Below the pieces are notes generated by a model. It saw only the letters and a program-made list of their open reading frames with translations. It did not search any database and was not told the origin of the DNA. Below, piece by piece: positions 37,791-49,600 of a stretch of DNA of 64,000 nt (the stretch's first letter is position 1; each line of letters begins with the position of its first letter). The DNA comes from Alkalimonas amylolytica (GTDB lineage Bacteria; Pseudomonadota; Gammaproteobacteria; Enterobacterales; Alteromonadaceae), in assembly GCF_900107845.1 (NCBI RefSeq), contig NZ_FNRM01000001.1, positions 103,747-167,746 on the forward strand, given 5' to 3'. A program made the translations under genes and the position numbers.

Positions 37791-37845
37791 TTAGTGTGCT
37801 CTCCACTACCGCTGCCTGCGGCAACAGTTGTTTGACGACAGGAAG

Positions 37846-38274
37846 TTAATCGGCGCAGGCCAACCCTTCCGCGGCTTTTATACTAAACGAATGAGTCACT
37901 GTAAGGCTTTTCGCCAACATCAGGGATACCGAACAGTATTTATCGGCGGATAGCTCTACCGCCCTTGAAACCTGCTTGTCACTGAGGTTCACCCCAGTGA
38001 CTTCAAAGTGCAGATGCATTTTGGTAAAGACCCGGGGAATGCTATCCGCCCGCTCGGCCGTTAGTTTTACTTCGCAGTGCAGCACTTGTTGCCTGGCTTT
38101 TTGTAGAATGCTCACCACATCCACCGAAGAACAGGCGCCCGCAGACATCAGCAACATCTCCATGGGGCTGGGTGCCGTGCTTTGTTCCTTATTGGCATCA
38201 AACACCACTTGATGACCGCTGCCAGACCGGCCAACGAAGGTCATCGAGTCCAGCCATTTTACGGATGCTTCCAT
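37846..38274 (-). CDS. OsmC family protein (YhfA-like)
   Basis: 142 residues of the OsmC/Ohr fold, thiol-dependent proteins, some of which reduce organic hydroperoxides. The two conserved cysteines are in SAGACSSVDVV and ADKYCSVS, and the N-terminal TFVGRSGSGHQVVFDA matches the YhfA subgroup rather than Ohr. The substrate is not known. It stands between speD and the DUF3802-like gene. Confidence 0.92.
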   Translation of the reverse strand: MEASVKWLDSMTFVGRSGSGHQVVFDANKEQSTAPSPMEMLLMSAGACSSVDVVSILQKARQQVLHCEVKLTAERADSIPRVFTKMHLHFEVTGVNLSDKQVSRAVELSADKYCSVSLMLAKSLTVTHSFSIKAAEGLACAD

Positions 38275-38359
38275 CGCAAAAACCTCGGGATTACCACAAA
38301 GGGGGCATATTCTAGCGAAAACTTTGCCAGGCTGCCAGCGTAAGCTTAGGGGAATTGTA

Positions 38360-38710
38360 CTAATCGAACAGATCAGCCACAGCGTTGTCGAACAGGTTTT
38401 TAATCAGCAGTGCTACTTCGTTAATAATTTCAGCTTGCTCTTCAGTCACAGGCTTTTCCAACACGCTGGACAATACCTCCTGAAAGTCGTACATAATGCC
38501 ATCCACCTCGCGGATAATGACACTGCGGTGATTCATTTCCAGCTCGGTATGCTGAGTGCAGAGTTGGATGATTTGTTCCGCAATGCACTCTTCTAGAAAC
38601 TCACCGACACTTTTATTATCCAATCTGGGCGTACCGGCCTGCTCAAACAACGACAGATTCTCTGCCAGGAACTGGATCAAGTGTTCGTAGCCGGGTTTAT
38701 CGATCACCAT
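38360..38710 (-). CDS. Conserved hypothetical protein, DUF3802-like
   Basis: 116 residues, acidic, predicted largely helical and cytoplasmic, no signal peptide. The pattern (GYEHLIQFLAENLSLFE, EECIAEQIIQLC, IIREVDGIMYDFQEVL) fits my recollection of the small DUF3802 family of Shewanella and relatives, which has no known function. Family naming is tentative; that it is a real gene is supported by its unbroken frame and its position downstream of ast. Confidence 0.72.
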   Translation of the reverse strand: MVIDKPGYEHLIQFLAENLSLFEQAGTPRLDNKSVGEFLEECIAEQIIQLCTQHTELEMNHRSVIIREVDGIMYDFQEVLSSVLEKPVTEEQAEIINEVALLIKNLFDNAVADLFD

Positions 38711-38768
38711 GGTCGCGATACTGCCTTAAGAGTGCTGTAGTTGCCTAACAGTTAAGCAAAATTTAGCC

Positions 38769-38798
38769 CAGAAAACAAATCGGGGCCTAAGCCCCGAT
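38769..38798 (-). terminator. Terminator of the ast operon
   Basis: ATCGGGGC / GCCCCGAT stem with a CTAA loop about 30 bases past the astD stop; on the minus strand it runs into TTTGTTTTCT. Confidence 0.8.
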
Positions 38799-38826
38799 CA
38801 AATATTTTCTGCATACACAGGTTAAC

Positions 38827-40296
38827 TTAGAACTTGAGACCTGGTGAAAGCTGCTCTGGCAGCTGTACTTTATCTAGTTCGACCGATGCAACCGGGTATG
38901 CACAGTAATCAGCCGCGTAATACGCACTGGCACGATGATTACCACTTTTTCCGATGCCACCAAAAGGTGCTGCTGAGCTGGCACCGGTAATTGGACGGTT
39001 CCAGTTGACAATGCCAGCCCGAATACGGCGGAAAAAGTGCTCGTACAGTTCAGCGCTATCACTGAGCAGGCCGGCCGATAAACCAAAGCTGGTCCGGTTC
39101 GCAGCATCAATTGCGGCATCGAAATCGGTAAAGCGGAAGACTTTCAGCAAAGGACCAAAGTGCTCATCATCCGGAAAATTCTGGATGTGGCTGCAATCGA
39201 TGATACCTGGAGACACCAGACCAGTGTCCGGCTGAAGATGCTTCATCGCCAGCAACGAACGACCACCCATTTTTTGCAGTTGCGCCTGCACGTCCAACAT
39301 GCCTTTAGCGGCTGCCACCGAAATCATCGATCCCATAAAGGGCTGATCGTCATCGTCGTACAACCCAACCTTGATATTGGCTGTCACATCCAGCAAACGG
39401 GCTAGAATACGATCGCCTTGCTCGGTCGCTGGCAAAAACAGTTTGCGGGCACAAGTACAACGCTGACCGGCTGAGATAAAGGCCGATTGCACAATATCAT
39501 GCACCACAGCATCAATATCTGCCACATCCTGAACCAGCAAGGGGTTGTTACCGCCCATTTCCAACGCCAGAATTTTTTCTGGCCGGCCGGCGAATTGCTG
39601 ATGCAGTATATGACCGGTACGGGAGCTGCCGGTAAAAAACAAGCCGTCGATATCGTCATGACTGGCTAATGCTTTGCCAGTTTCCACCTCACCTTGCAGC
39701 AAGTTTAATACACCAGCCGGTAAGCCAGCCTGCTGCCACAATTGTACGGTCAGTTCGGCAACCTTAGGGGTCAACTCACTTGGCTTGAACAAAACAGTAT
39801 TACCAGCCAGCAAAGCCGGCACTATATGGCCATTCGGTAAATGACCAGGGAAGTTGTAAGGGCCAAATACCGCCACCACGCCATGCGGCTTGTGCCGTAA
39901 GAAGGCTTTGCCTTGTGGCATGGGATTTTCTTTGCTGCCAGTACGCTCTTGGTACGCACGCACGGAAATATCAATTTTGCCAATCATGGCAGCCACTTCG
40001 GTACGGGTTTCCCACAATGGCTTGCCAGTCTCTTCAGCAATGCAGCCAGCCAACACTTCTTTTTTCGCCGTTAACTGCTCACCAAAGGCTTTGACAAAGC
40101 CTAGGCGCTCTTCAAAGCTGAGCTGTCCCCAGTTGTACTGGGCAGCGCGGGCAGAGGCCACCGCCGCGTTTACCTGAGCAACTGAAGCCGCTTTACCTTG
40201 CCACACCTGTTGGTTTTTGGCCGGGTCAATGGATACAAACGAATGACCTTCGCCGGCCACCCACTCCCCTTGAATATACTGTACAGGACTTGTCAT
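38827..40296 (-). CDS. astD: N-succinylglutamate 5-semialdehyde dehydrogenase
   Basis: Fourth enzyme of the arginine succinyltransferase (AST) pathway, oxidising succinylglutamate semialdehyde with NAD. 489 residues of the ALDH fold: [16 protein letters not shown], the catalytic Glu in [13 protein letters not shown] and the catalytic Cys in [14 protein letters not shown]. Its neighbours astA and astC confirm the pathway. astB and astE, needed to complete it, are not in the window. Confidence 0.97.
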   Translation of the reverse strand: MTSPVQYIQGEWVAGEGHSFVSIDPAKNQQVWQGKAASVAQVNAAVASARAAQYNWGQLSFEERLGFVKAFGEQLTAKKEVLAGCIAEETGKPLWETRTEVAAMIGKIDISVRAYQERTGSKENPMPQGKAFLRHKPHGVVAVFGPYNFPGHLPNGHIVPALLAGNTVLFKPSELTPKVAELTVQLWQQAGLPAGVLNLLQGEVETGKALASHDDIDGLFFTGSSRTGHILHQQFAGRPEKILALEMGGNNPLLVQDVADIDAVVHDIVQSAFISAGQRCTCARKLFLPATEQGDRILARLLDVTANIKVGLYDDDDQPFMGSMISVAAAKGMLDVQAQLQKMGGRSLLAMKHLQPDTGLVSPGIIDCSHIQNFPDDEHFGPLLKVFRFTDFDAAIDAANRTSFGLSAGLLSDSAELYEHFFRRIRAGIVNWNRPITGASSAAPFGGIGKSGNHRASAYYAADYCAYPVASVELDKVQLPEQLSPGLKF

Positions 40297-40351
40297 GCTA
40301 CTCCCCTAATTTAGTGTCCACCCCAAAACTATTGCTTCAGAATGACAGGAA

Positions 40352-41368
40352 TTAAATCCTGGTTAAACGAACCCAGTCGCCGGCTTGTACCAGCAACCCT
40401 TCAGCGCAGGCAGCAGGCAGCACGACCTCATCGCTGTCTTCTGGCACAGCCAGCTCCAGCCAGGTGGCACGAAAACTCTGCAGCTTGGTGTTGCATATCA
40501 TGTAGGGTTGCCCTTTCCCTACCTCACCAATACGTACCTGCCTTTTTTCACTATCACGCGCCGAGCGGATATGTTCCAAATTAGCCTCAACCGTTGGGCC
40601 TGCATCGAAAATATCGACATAGCCACGATGCGAAAACCCTTCCGACTGCAACAAAGAAATCGCGGGTCGGGTTTTGCCGTGTACCTGGCCGATGACTGCT
40701 TGCGCTTCTTTGCTAAGCAAGCTGACATAAATCGGATACTTAGGCATCAGCTCGGCAATAAAGACTTTCTGACCAATGCCGGTCAGATAATCAGCCGTGG
40801 GAAAGTCTACTGAAAAAAAGTGCTCCTGTAACCATTGCCAGAAGGGAGAGTTACCGTTTTCATCTGAAACGCCACGCATTTCGGCAATGATTCGATCAGA
40901 GAAGCGCTCACTGAACTCTTTTAAGAATAAAAAGCGGAACTTGGACAGCAACTTGCCATTATTCTTTTGCCGACAGTTCTCCCGCAAAAACAAGGTACAG
41001 AGCTCACTGGCCCCAGTATAGTCATTACAAAGAGTCAGAATATCGACTGTCTTGTACACATTGAGCGAACGCGAACTATGGACCACTTTACCCAGATGAT
41101 AATGATAAAAGGCATCATCCAAACCAACCGCAGCCTCCAGCGCACTAGTGCCCATCACCAGACCTGTCTCAGTATCTTCCAGTACAAACAAATAGCCTTC
41201 ATCACCAGGCGTAGTAACGGTCTTTTGAAACGAACGCTCTGAGCGGCTGATTTTACGCATCAAGAGCTCATCGTTGACCGGTAAGGAGGTAAAGCCATGG
41301 CCAGACTCTACCGCAATGTCGTACAAGGCAGCGTAGTCATCGGCACGGATTGGGCGAATCACAATCAT
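40352..41368 (-). CDS. astA: Arginine N-succinyltransferase
   Basis: First AST step: transfers succinyl from succinyl-CoA to arginine. 338 residues with the family N-terminus MIVIRPIRADDYAALYDIAVESGHGFTSLP, and FFSVDFPTADYLTGIGQKVFIAELMPKYPIY and GYVDIFDAGPTVEA further on. 55 bases before astD. The 219-base gap on its upstream side contains a hairpin and a repeat-like element, so astA may be expressed partly by readthrough from astC. Confidence 0.97.
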   Translation of the reverse strand: MIVIRPIRADDYAALYDIAVESGHGFTSLPVNDELLMRKISRSERSFQKTVTTPGDEGYLFVLEDTETGLVMGTSALEAAVGLDDAFYHYHLGKVVHSSRSLNVYKTVDILTLCNDYTGASELCTLFLRENCRQKNNGKLLSKFRFLFLKEFSERFSDRIIAEMRGVSDENGNSPFWQWLQEHFFSVDFPTADYLTGIGQKVFIAELMPKYPIYVSLLSKEAQAVIGQVHGKTRPAISLLQSEGFSHRGYVDIFDAGPTVEANLEHIRSARDSEKRQVRIGEVGKGQPYMICNTKLQSFRATWLELAVPEDSDEVVLPAACAEGLLVQAGDWVRLTRI

Positions 41369-41429
41369 TGTCGCTTGCTCCAGTTGTATACCCGACAGTC
41401 CTCAACATGCCCCTTAGCTGCGAGCTTCT

Positions 41430-41515
41430 GAAACCCCGACGCTTAGTCATTCTAAGTGATTAGGGTGAGCAATTGCCGCTAACATCTGCGCAATGTGAAA
41501 GACGAGGGTCTATTT
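41430..41515 (-). repeat. Possible dispersed intergenic repeat between astC and astA
   Basis: This 86-base non-coding stretch includes the short inverted repeat CTTAG-TCATT-CTAAG (41442-41456) and resembles, by memory, mobile-less repeats scattered in intergenic regions of Alteromonadales. Only one copy is in this window, so repetition is unproven here. Confidence 0.3.
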
Positions 41516-41516
41516 A

Positions 41517-41542
41517 GATAAAAGAGGCAGCCAGGCCGCCTC
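41517..41542 (-). terminator. Hairpin terminator after astC
   Basis: GAGGC-GCC / GGC-GCCTC stem with one mismatch and a tiny loop; on the minus strand CTTTTATC follows. It lies about 50 bases past the astC stop. Confidence 0.5.
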
Positions 41543-41587
41543 AGTGCTTCATTTCGACGTTTAGACGCCTTATTGCTTTTTTATCGG

Positions 41588-43008
<1,421 letters not shown>

Positions 43009-43104
43009 CAGCAGTTCAAGCAAGCAAGAAGCCATCGTCGCTGGCCAGAAATCAGCAGCTAACTGCAGCTACTTAAGCACTTTGCATGTTTATTGGAAAA
43101 AAAT

Positions 43105-44223
43105 TTATACATCCACATCCAATTTAAGCAGATTGGTCTGAAGCAATAGCTGCAAGGCATCTTTTGTCATGCCTACAGCTTTAAGCATACTTTGCATTTC
43201 AGCCGGCTCCAATCGTTGGCGTTTTTTTAATTGCTGCCATTGCACAAAGGTCTGCGCCTGCTGAACCACCCGAGCCATTGGCGAAGCTCCGCTGTAACCA
43301 ACTCCCTCGGCCAGTTGATCCAACGTCTGACACAAGGGTAAGCGTTGCAACCCCCAACGAGACGTTAAATCCGCACTAAGTACAGCTGCATGCTCTGTTA
43401 ACTGCTCGCTCAGAAAGTCAGCTTCTGGCTCTAATACGTCCAGTGCATCAGTCAGCTTAATATCACGCGCCTCGCGTGCTTTGAGCAGCTCATCCCGCTT
43501 GACCTGTTGGTAGGTTCTTAAATAGCTGCGCACCACTGCAACATGACCCAGGGTATGGAATAAGCCACTGCAAAACGCAGTGTAACGATGTTCGCGATAC
43601 AGCTCAGCCAGAATTTTCGCAGCATTGGCTGTTGCCAGACTGTACTCCCACAACACAGTTTTTAAACCATGGAAAGGTTCTGTGGAGTGCGGCATGCATC
43701 GCTTCATCGCATAGAGTGGAATAATAAACTGCAAGGTCTCCAGGCCAAGAAAACGCAGACCGGTTTTTACGTCTTTAATTAAGCCGCCTGAAGCCGTGCG
43801 ACCACGGTATTTGGGTTGGTTGATAAGCTTTAATAAGTCTTCAACCAACCAAGGGACTTTTTTAATCGCAGGATCCAGCTGATTAAGAGTGACCGCTTTC
43901 GCACTCAGTAAATCCAGTAAAGCAAAAAAGTCTGGCGTTAACTCAAACAAGCTGGCTTTGACATCATCCAACGACGTCAATCGCTCCGCCAACAAGTCAG
44001 CAACCTGATCATGCAAATGTGCCTGAGCAAACTCGCCAAACTGTTCTTTTGCTTTGGCATCAGCCATCCGTGCTTTACGGGCAGCGGCTTCGACCGCCAG
44101 CAAGGTTCTTTGCTGCGAAAGCTCTTGCTGGCTTGTTTTGCCTTGTCGTCGCGCTGGATCTACCCCAATCAGGACATCAAAAAAGCGTAATGAGAAATCG
44201 GTTCCTACCGCAGGGGCATTCAT
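43105..44223 (-). CDS. HDOD domain signalling protein
   Basis: 372 residues. The central region (about 80-290) matches the HDOD domain, a catalytically inactive HD-like helical fold common in signal transduction (FALLDLLSAKAVTLNQLDPAIKKVPWL, GGLIKDVKTGLRFLGLETLQF, YTAFCSGLFHTLGHVAVV). The N-terminal 75 residues are helical and charged, with no membrane segment. HDOD proteins often link to chemotaxis or second-messenger pathways; a specific role is unknown. It sits between pabA and astC. Confidence 0.88.
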   Translation of the reverse strand: MNAPAVGTDFSLRFFDVLIGVDPARRQGKTSQQELSQQRTLLAVEAAARKARMADAKAKEQFGEFAQAHLHDQVADLLAERLTSLDDVKASLFELTPDFFALLDLLSAKAVTLNQLDPAIKKVPWLVEDLLKLINQPKYRGRTASGGLIKDVKTGLRFLGLETLQFIIPLYAMKRCMPHSTEPFHGLKTVLWEYSLATANAAKILAELYREHRYTAFCSGLFHTLGHVAVVRSYLRTYQQVKRDELLKAREARDIKLTDALDVLEPEADFLSEQLTEHAAVLSADLTSRWGLQRLPLCQTLDQLAEGVGYSGASPMARVVQQAQTFVQWQQLKKRQRLEPAEMQSMLKAVGMTKDALQLLLQTNLLKLDVDV

Positions 44224-44293
44224 TGCTGAATCTTAGCCTCGCAATTTATTTAGAAAAATTTGTTTTTCATACTGCTCAGCCAGCCAGGTGCTG

Positions 44294-44899
44294 TCAAGCA
44301 ACTCCTGCTACCGGACGTTTATTTTGCTGCAAAAATTGCTGCAATAGCACCAAGCCGGCATCGGATAGAATGGCTTCCGGGTGAAACTGCACACCAAGCA
44401 GCGGCATGGTGTTGTGTTTAAGTGCCATCAACTCATCCGGTTTAGCATGGGCCGTTTCGGTCCATGCCAGAGCAGTCAGCTCGACCGGCAGGCTATCTGC
44501 AGCCACCACCAGCGAGTGATAGCGGGTGATACTCAGCGGATTCGGCAATCCTTGAAAGATCGACTGATTGCTATGCCGGATCCAGGAGTTCTTGCCGTGC
44601 ATAACCTGACGAGCCCGCACCACCCTGGCACCGAAAGCCTGAGCAATCACCTGATGCCCAAGGCACACCCCGAGGATTGGAGTTTTGCCGGCAAAGTGCC
44701 GGACAACCGCCAATGAAACCCCGGCCTGATCCGGTGTACCTGGCCCAGGCGAAATCACCAGATAATCCGGCGCTAACTGCTCTATACCTGCCACATCAAT
44801 GGCATCGTTGCGCCACACCAGCACCTGCTGGCCTAACTGCTGAAAATACTGCACCAGATTCCAGGTAAAGGAATCGTAGTTGTCGATCATAAGTAACAT
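44294..44899 (-). CDS. pabA: Aminodeoxychorismate/anthranilate synthase component II (glutamine amidotransferase)
   Basis: Supplies ammonia from glutamine to chorismate-using synthases. 201 residues with the class I amidotransferase triad: Cys79 (GVCLGHQ), His173 and Glu175 (FHPEA). DNYDSFTWNLVQYF and SPGPGTPDQAG are typical. No trp genes other than trpS are near, and adjacency to astC is the same as in related genera, so PabA (folate) is preferred, although such proteins can be shared with TrpE. Confidence 0.93.
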   Translation of the reverse strand: MLLMIDNYDSFTWNLVQYFQQLGQQVLVWRNDAIDVAGIEQLAPDYLVISPGPGTPDQAGVSLAVVRHFAGKTPILGVCLGHQVIAQAFGARVVRARQVMHGKNSWIRHSNQSIFQGLPNPLSITRYHSLVVAADSLPVELTALAWTETAHAKPDELMALKHNTMPLLGVQFHPEAILSDAGLVLLQQFLQQNKRPVAGVA

Positions 44900-44966
44900 G
44901 ACTGGATCCGTACTGAGTCGCGAATTATCAACTAACAGCTAATAACAGAGATGATTGCCGCCTATT

Positions 44967-46598
44967 CTATGCAAGCACGCGATTACGACCAAGTGATTTC
45001 GCTTGATAGAGCCTTTCATCTGCAGCTGCCAGCATGGCTTCGGCATCAGAAAAGTCAGCATCTGAGCACGCGACACCGGCCGAAAAAGTACAATAAAAGT
45101 CCTGCCCTGCTGCATGAAAAACAATGCTTCGGAAACTTTCCAGGATCGTTTCCAGCATAGGCATTGCATCCTGCCGGCCGCAATTTGGCAGAACCAGCAG
45201 GAACTCTTCACCGCCATAACGCCCGGCTTTATCGGTGCGTCGAATGCGCTGTTGCAGCATCGTTGCCAGGGTGGTAATGACCACATCGCCAATGGCATGT
45301 CCATACTTATCATTGACGGATTTAAAATGATCAATATCCAACATCACCACACTTACGTTTTTGCCACTTCGCTTAGCGCGTTCAAACTCAAGCTGGGCAA
45401 CCTCCTTAATGGCACTGTGTTTAATAAGCCCCGTTAGGCTATCCTTTTCAATCAGGTTGCGAAGTTCACGGCTTCGTGCCAGCCGCACCTGCACGACCTT
45501 GACCAATTGGGCATCGTCAATCGGTTTGGTCATAAAATCATCGGCTCCAAAAGCCATGGCTTTTAGTTGTTGGGCCTGGTCCCTCTCCGCAGACAGATAA
45601 ACAATCGGCAAACTCTTTAAAGCATCATGTTGTCGAATCACTCCGGCAAGCTCGGGCCCGGAATACAGAGGCATATGTAAATCCATCAGAATCAGTTCTG
45701 GCTGAAAATGCAAAATATCCTGAATCAGCTGGCGAGGCTCGGCCAAAACCATGCATTCAATACCGGCAGCTTGCAGTGTTAACGCGTAGTGCTCGGCTAA
45801 CAAAGCATCATCATCCATCACACACACCCGTCCCTTTTGCTCGGACTTCAGCTGCATCAACTCGGTAATACGCCCCAACATCGCCGGTATATCCAGTGGC
45901 GAGACATAAAACGCCTGAGCCTGATGCCTTGCAGCCAGAATTCGCAAATCAAAATCATCCGATGGCGAGTACAGCATCCAGGGAATTTGCTTCTCTTGCA
46001 TCGCCTTCAGCAAATCGGTTTGTTTGAATACAGAGCCTGCGGTGGCATCCAGCTCTACCGCCGAATAGATTAATGCCGGTGAGATTGCATCAAGAGCCTG
46101 ACAACAAGCGCTAAAATCAGTAAACACCTCAATAGAATAACCAAATGCTGATAACTGCCGGCTCAGATCATCTGTTAGCAGCGCGTCATTGAGCAGCAAC
46201 CAGATCAAATTATTTTCTTGCTCCGCGGCTTGTTTCACAACGGGCGTGTTTAAAGCAGTATCGATGACAGAGGCTACATTGCGCTGAAAGTGCTCGGTCA
46301 GTTCAATTAACAACTGCAATGTTCTATCACTATGTGGCTCAGAATTCTGTAGTGCTATAGCGGTTTGCTCTATGCCGCTGGCCAAATCCCCCAGAGATTT
46401 TTGACCAAAAGTCCCACAGGAGCCCGACAGTTGATGACTATCCGCTATCACTTCAGCAAGGAAAGACTGCTCTCCTTGGGCAATAGCCTTTGCAAGCTGG
46501 CACAGACGGTCAGCTTTCGTCGTTAGCGTGCCAATGAAGCGTTGCTGCAAAGCAGCAAAACGTTGCTTGTAATCCACTTGTTTTTGTTTGGATGTCAC
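44967..46598 (-). CDS. Hpt-REC-REC-GGDEF diguanylate cyclase
   Basis: 543 residues from a GTG at 46598, chosen because AGGAGG lies just upstream; a TTG at 46628 overlapping the upstream stop is also in frame. Domains: an N-terminal Hpt-like helix bundle with the phospho-accepting candidate HQLSGSCGTFG; a degenerate receiver (about 125-240) without the acidic pocket; an intact receiver (about 255-375; MDDDALLAEHY, LILMDLHMP with the Asp, lysine in FMTKP); and a C-terminal GGDEF domain with active site GGEEF (about 462-466) and an RxxD inhibitory site (RRTD) upstream. It probably makes cyclic di-GMP in response to phosphotransfer. Last gene of the signalling cluster. Confidence 0.92.
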   Translation of the reverse strand: MTSKQKQVDYKQRFAALQQRFIGTLTTKADRLCQLAKAIAQGEQSFLAEVIADSHQLSGSCGTFGQKSLGDLASGIEQTAIALQNSEPHSDRTLQLLIELTEHFQRNVASVIDTALNTPVVKQAAEQENNLIWLLLNDALLTDDLSRQLSAFGYSIEVFTDFSACCQALDAISPALIYSAVELDATAGSVFKQTDLLKAMQEKQIPWMLYSPSDDFDLRILAARHQAQAFYVSPLDIPAMLGRITELMQLKSEQKGRVCVMDDDALLAEHYALTLQAAGIECMVLAEPRQLIQDILHFQPELILMDLHMPLYSGPELAGVIRQHDALKSLPIVYLSAERDQAQQLKAMAFGADDFMTKPIDDAQLVKVVQVRLARSRELRNLIEKDSLTGLIKHSAIKEVAQLEFERAKRSGKNVSVVMLDIDHFKSVNDKYGHAIGDVVITTLATMLQQRIRRTDKAGRYGGEEFLLVLPNCGRQDAMPMLETILESFRSIVFHAAGQDFYCTFSAGVACSDADFSDAEAMLAAADERLYQAKSLGRNRVLA

Positions 46599-46624
46599 CA
46601 AACCTCCTAACGCTGAGCGGTTAT

Positions 46625-49600
46625 TCAAGCCTGGCGCGGAAAGCGCACATAAAAGCGTGCACCACTGCCTGCTTTTGATTCAAAGCCAATGCTACCTTGC
46701 ATGCCTTCAACCAACTCTTTACACAAGGCCAAGCCCAGCCCTGTACCACCTTTTTCTTTTGCGCTGCTGGCATCCGCCTGGGAGAAGCGCTGAAAGAGCT
46801 TATCTTTAAAACCTTCCGGGATACCAGGCCCTTGATCCTGAACAGCAATCTCAACAAAGTCATCCGCCACTCTGGCTTGTAATTGCACTTGCCCCTGCTC
46901 TGGCGAAAACTTGATGGCATTGGACAATAAATTCGCCAGAATTTGCTGCAAACGATGTTCATCAACGTAGATGGTCATTGCCTTTGCCGCTTCTGAGATG
47001 TGCATTGAGAGCGTTAAGCTGGATCTTGCGATATAGGTGGCATGATCAGCCAAAGCCTGCTCAAGCAGCGGCAATAACGGCTGATGCCGGAGCTCAAAAT
47101 TCATTTTGCCGGCAATCAACTTTTCAATATCCAGCAAGTCATTGATCAACTGTTGCAAGCGGGCATTATTGCTGGTAGCGACATCAAGCAGCTTTTGGCC
47201 TTTCCCGGTCAGTAGCGAGCTTTGAGTCGCCTGCAGTAATTTCAAAGCGCCGTTTATTGAGGTAAGTGGCGTTCTGAGTTCATGACTCACGGTCGAAATA
47301 AACTCATCTTTCATCTGCTGCAAACGCATCCGCTCGGTCACATCCTGCACCGAGCCAATCATCATCAGTTCGGGGTTATCAGACTCAGGCAGCATTTGCG
47401 CCAGCTCATGTACCCAGCGGATCTCACCACAGGGTCGGATAATACGGTGCACTACATCATGCAAGCCAGTTTGCTTTGCTTTTGTTTCGCTGGCCTCAAC
47501 CAAATGCAAATCATCCGGATGTACGGTACTTTTAAATAAAGCGACACTGGGCTCAGTCACTTCTGCATTAAAACCAAACACATCATAAATCATCGGCGAC
47601 CACCACAGCTCCCCCGTTTTTAATGAGGCCTGCCAGTAACCGATTAGCGCTTGCTGACTGGATAGCTCCAGACGCTGCTGCGCCAGATGCAACTGCTCGT
47701 TGGCCTGCTCCAGTGCCAGGTAGTGCTGTTTGGTTTCGGTCATATCGTAAATATAGCCATGCCAAAGCACACTGCCATCGGGCATGGCTTCAGGCATGGC
47801 TCGGCCAGACAGCCACAGGACATCGCCTTGCCGGTTAACTACCCGATATTCATGCTGCCAGAGCGATAGCTCGACACTGGAGCGCTCAATACTATCGGCT
47901 ACAGCCGGTAAGTCTTCAGCCAGGATGCACTGAAACACTTGGCTGGCATCTACTTTGGCATCTTCCGGGTTCACCCCATAAATTTTTTTCAGATTGGCGC
48001 TGGCATAAGGGAAACTGGAACGGCCATCCGGCCATTGTTGGAACTGATAGACCACACCTGGGAGCTGCTCGGCCAACTTGAGTAACTGACGCTTGAGTGT
48101 TTTTTCATTGGTCACATCCAGAATAAAACCATCCAGATAGCGAAGACTGCCATCCTGGTTGTACTCCCCCGTACCGCGCTCTTCCACATAGCGCACTGAG
48201 CCGTCTTTATGCAGCACCCGGTACTGCAGTAACCAACTTTTTTTTTCAGCAACGGCTTTGGCGATTTCGTCTTCCAGTCGCGGACCGTCCTCCGGATGGA
48301 TCACACTGGCATAGCTGCGAACCTTGTTCTGGATAAAATCACTGGCCGGATACCCGGATAAGGGATCAATGCTGCCACTCATGTACACCATGGTCCAGTG
48401 CTCATCAGCCAGACAGCGGTAAGTAATGCCGGGAATGTTCGCCACCAGCGTTTGGAACTGATCACGGCTTTGTTGCAACGCTTGCCGTACCTCCATTTCC
48501 AAAGTTAAATCCATATGACTACCCACCATGCGAATGGGTTGGTTATCTGCCGACCACTCGATAACTTTACCAACGCACCGGACCCAAACAACAGTACCGT
48601 TTTTGTGGTGATAGCGGACCACATTATCAAAAGGCACTTCTCCCCGGCTGGCAATATGCTGCTCAAAAGAAACCAGCACTTTGCTCAAGTCGTCCGGGAA
48701 AATAATTTTTTGCCAGGCCTTGGGCGAGTTCTCCATCTCATCATCGTGGTAGCCAAACATCTGCTTAAATGAAGGGCTCAAATACTCGGTATTCTCCTGA
48801 ATATACCAATCCCAATAACCAGCCATGGTTTGTTCCAGGATTTGCTCAAACAACCACTTTTGCTCTTGCAGTTGCTGTTCAGCCTGTTTTTGCGCGGTGA
48901 TATCGGCATGAGTGCCATACATCATCAAAGGCTTACCGTCTTCTGTCCAGCTGACCACACGGCCGCGGTCATGCACCCAGACCCAATGACCGGCTTTGTG
49001 TTTCATCCGGCATTTCACATCGTAAAAAGCAAGCTCGCCCTGAAAGTGACGCTCCAGCAAGGTACCAGATTCTTTTAGATCATCCGGGTGCGCTAAACTG
49101 GCCCAGGTTTCAATACTGATTGGCGCAAGCTCTTCCAGGGTGTAACCCACGATCTCAGCCCAGCGCTCATTGAAAATGGTGGCCCCGGTTTGTACATTCC
49201 ACTCCCAGGTACCAATGCGGGTGCCTTCCAGTACAGAACGATAACGTAATTCGCGCTCTGCCAGTTGCTGGTGGGCCTGTTCTTGTAAACGGTCTGCAAT
49301 TTCTTGCTGAATAGCATCGGCAAATTGCCGCAAAATTTGCTGCTCCCGTTTATTCAATGCCCGTGGCTGACTATCAATCACGCACAGGGTACCTATGGCA
49401 CTGCCTTGCACTTTAAGCGGCGCTCCGGCATAAAAACGAATATTGGGTGCGTCGGTTACCAATGGATTATTGGCAAAGCGCGGGTCGAGGCTCGCGTCAG
49501 GTATCTGGAAAATACCATCGTCCAAAATTGCATGACCACAGAAGGAGATATCACGGCCCGTTTCACAGGCTTCAAGTCCCTGGCGGGATTTGAACCATTG

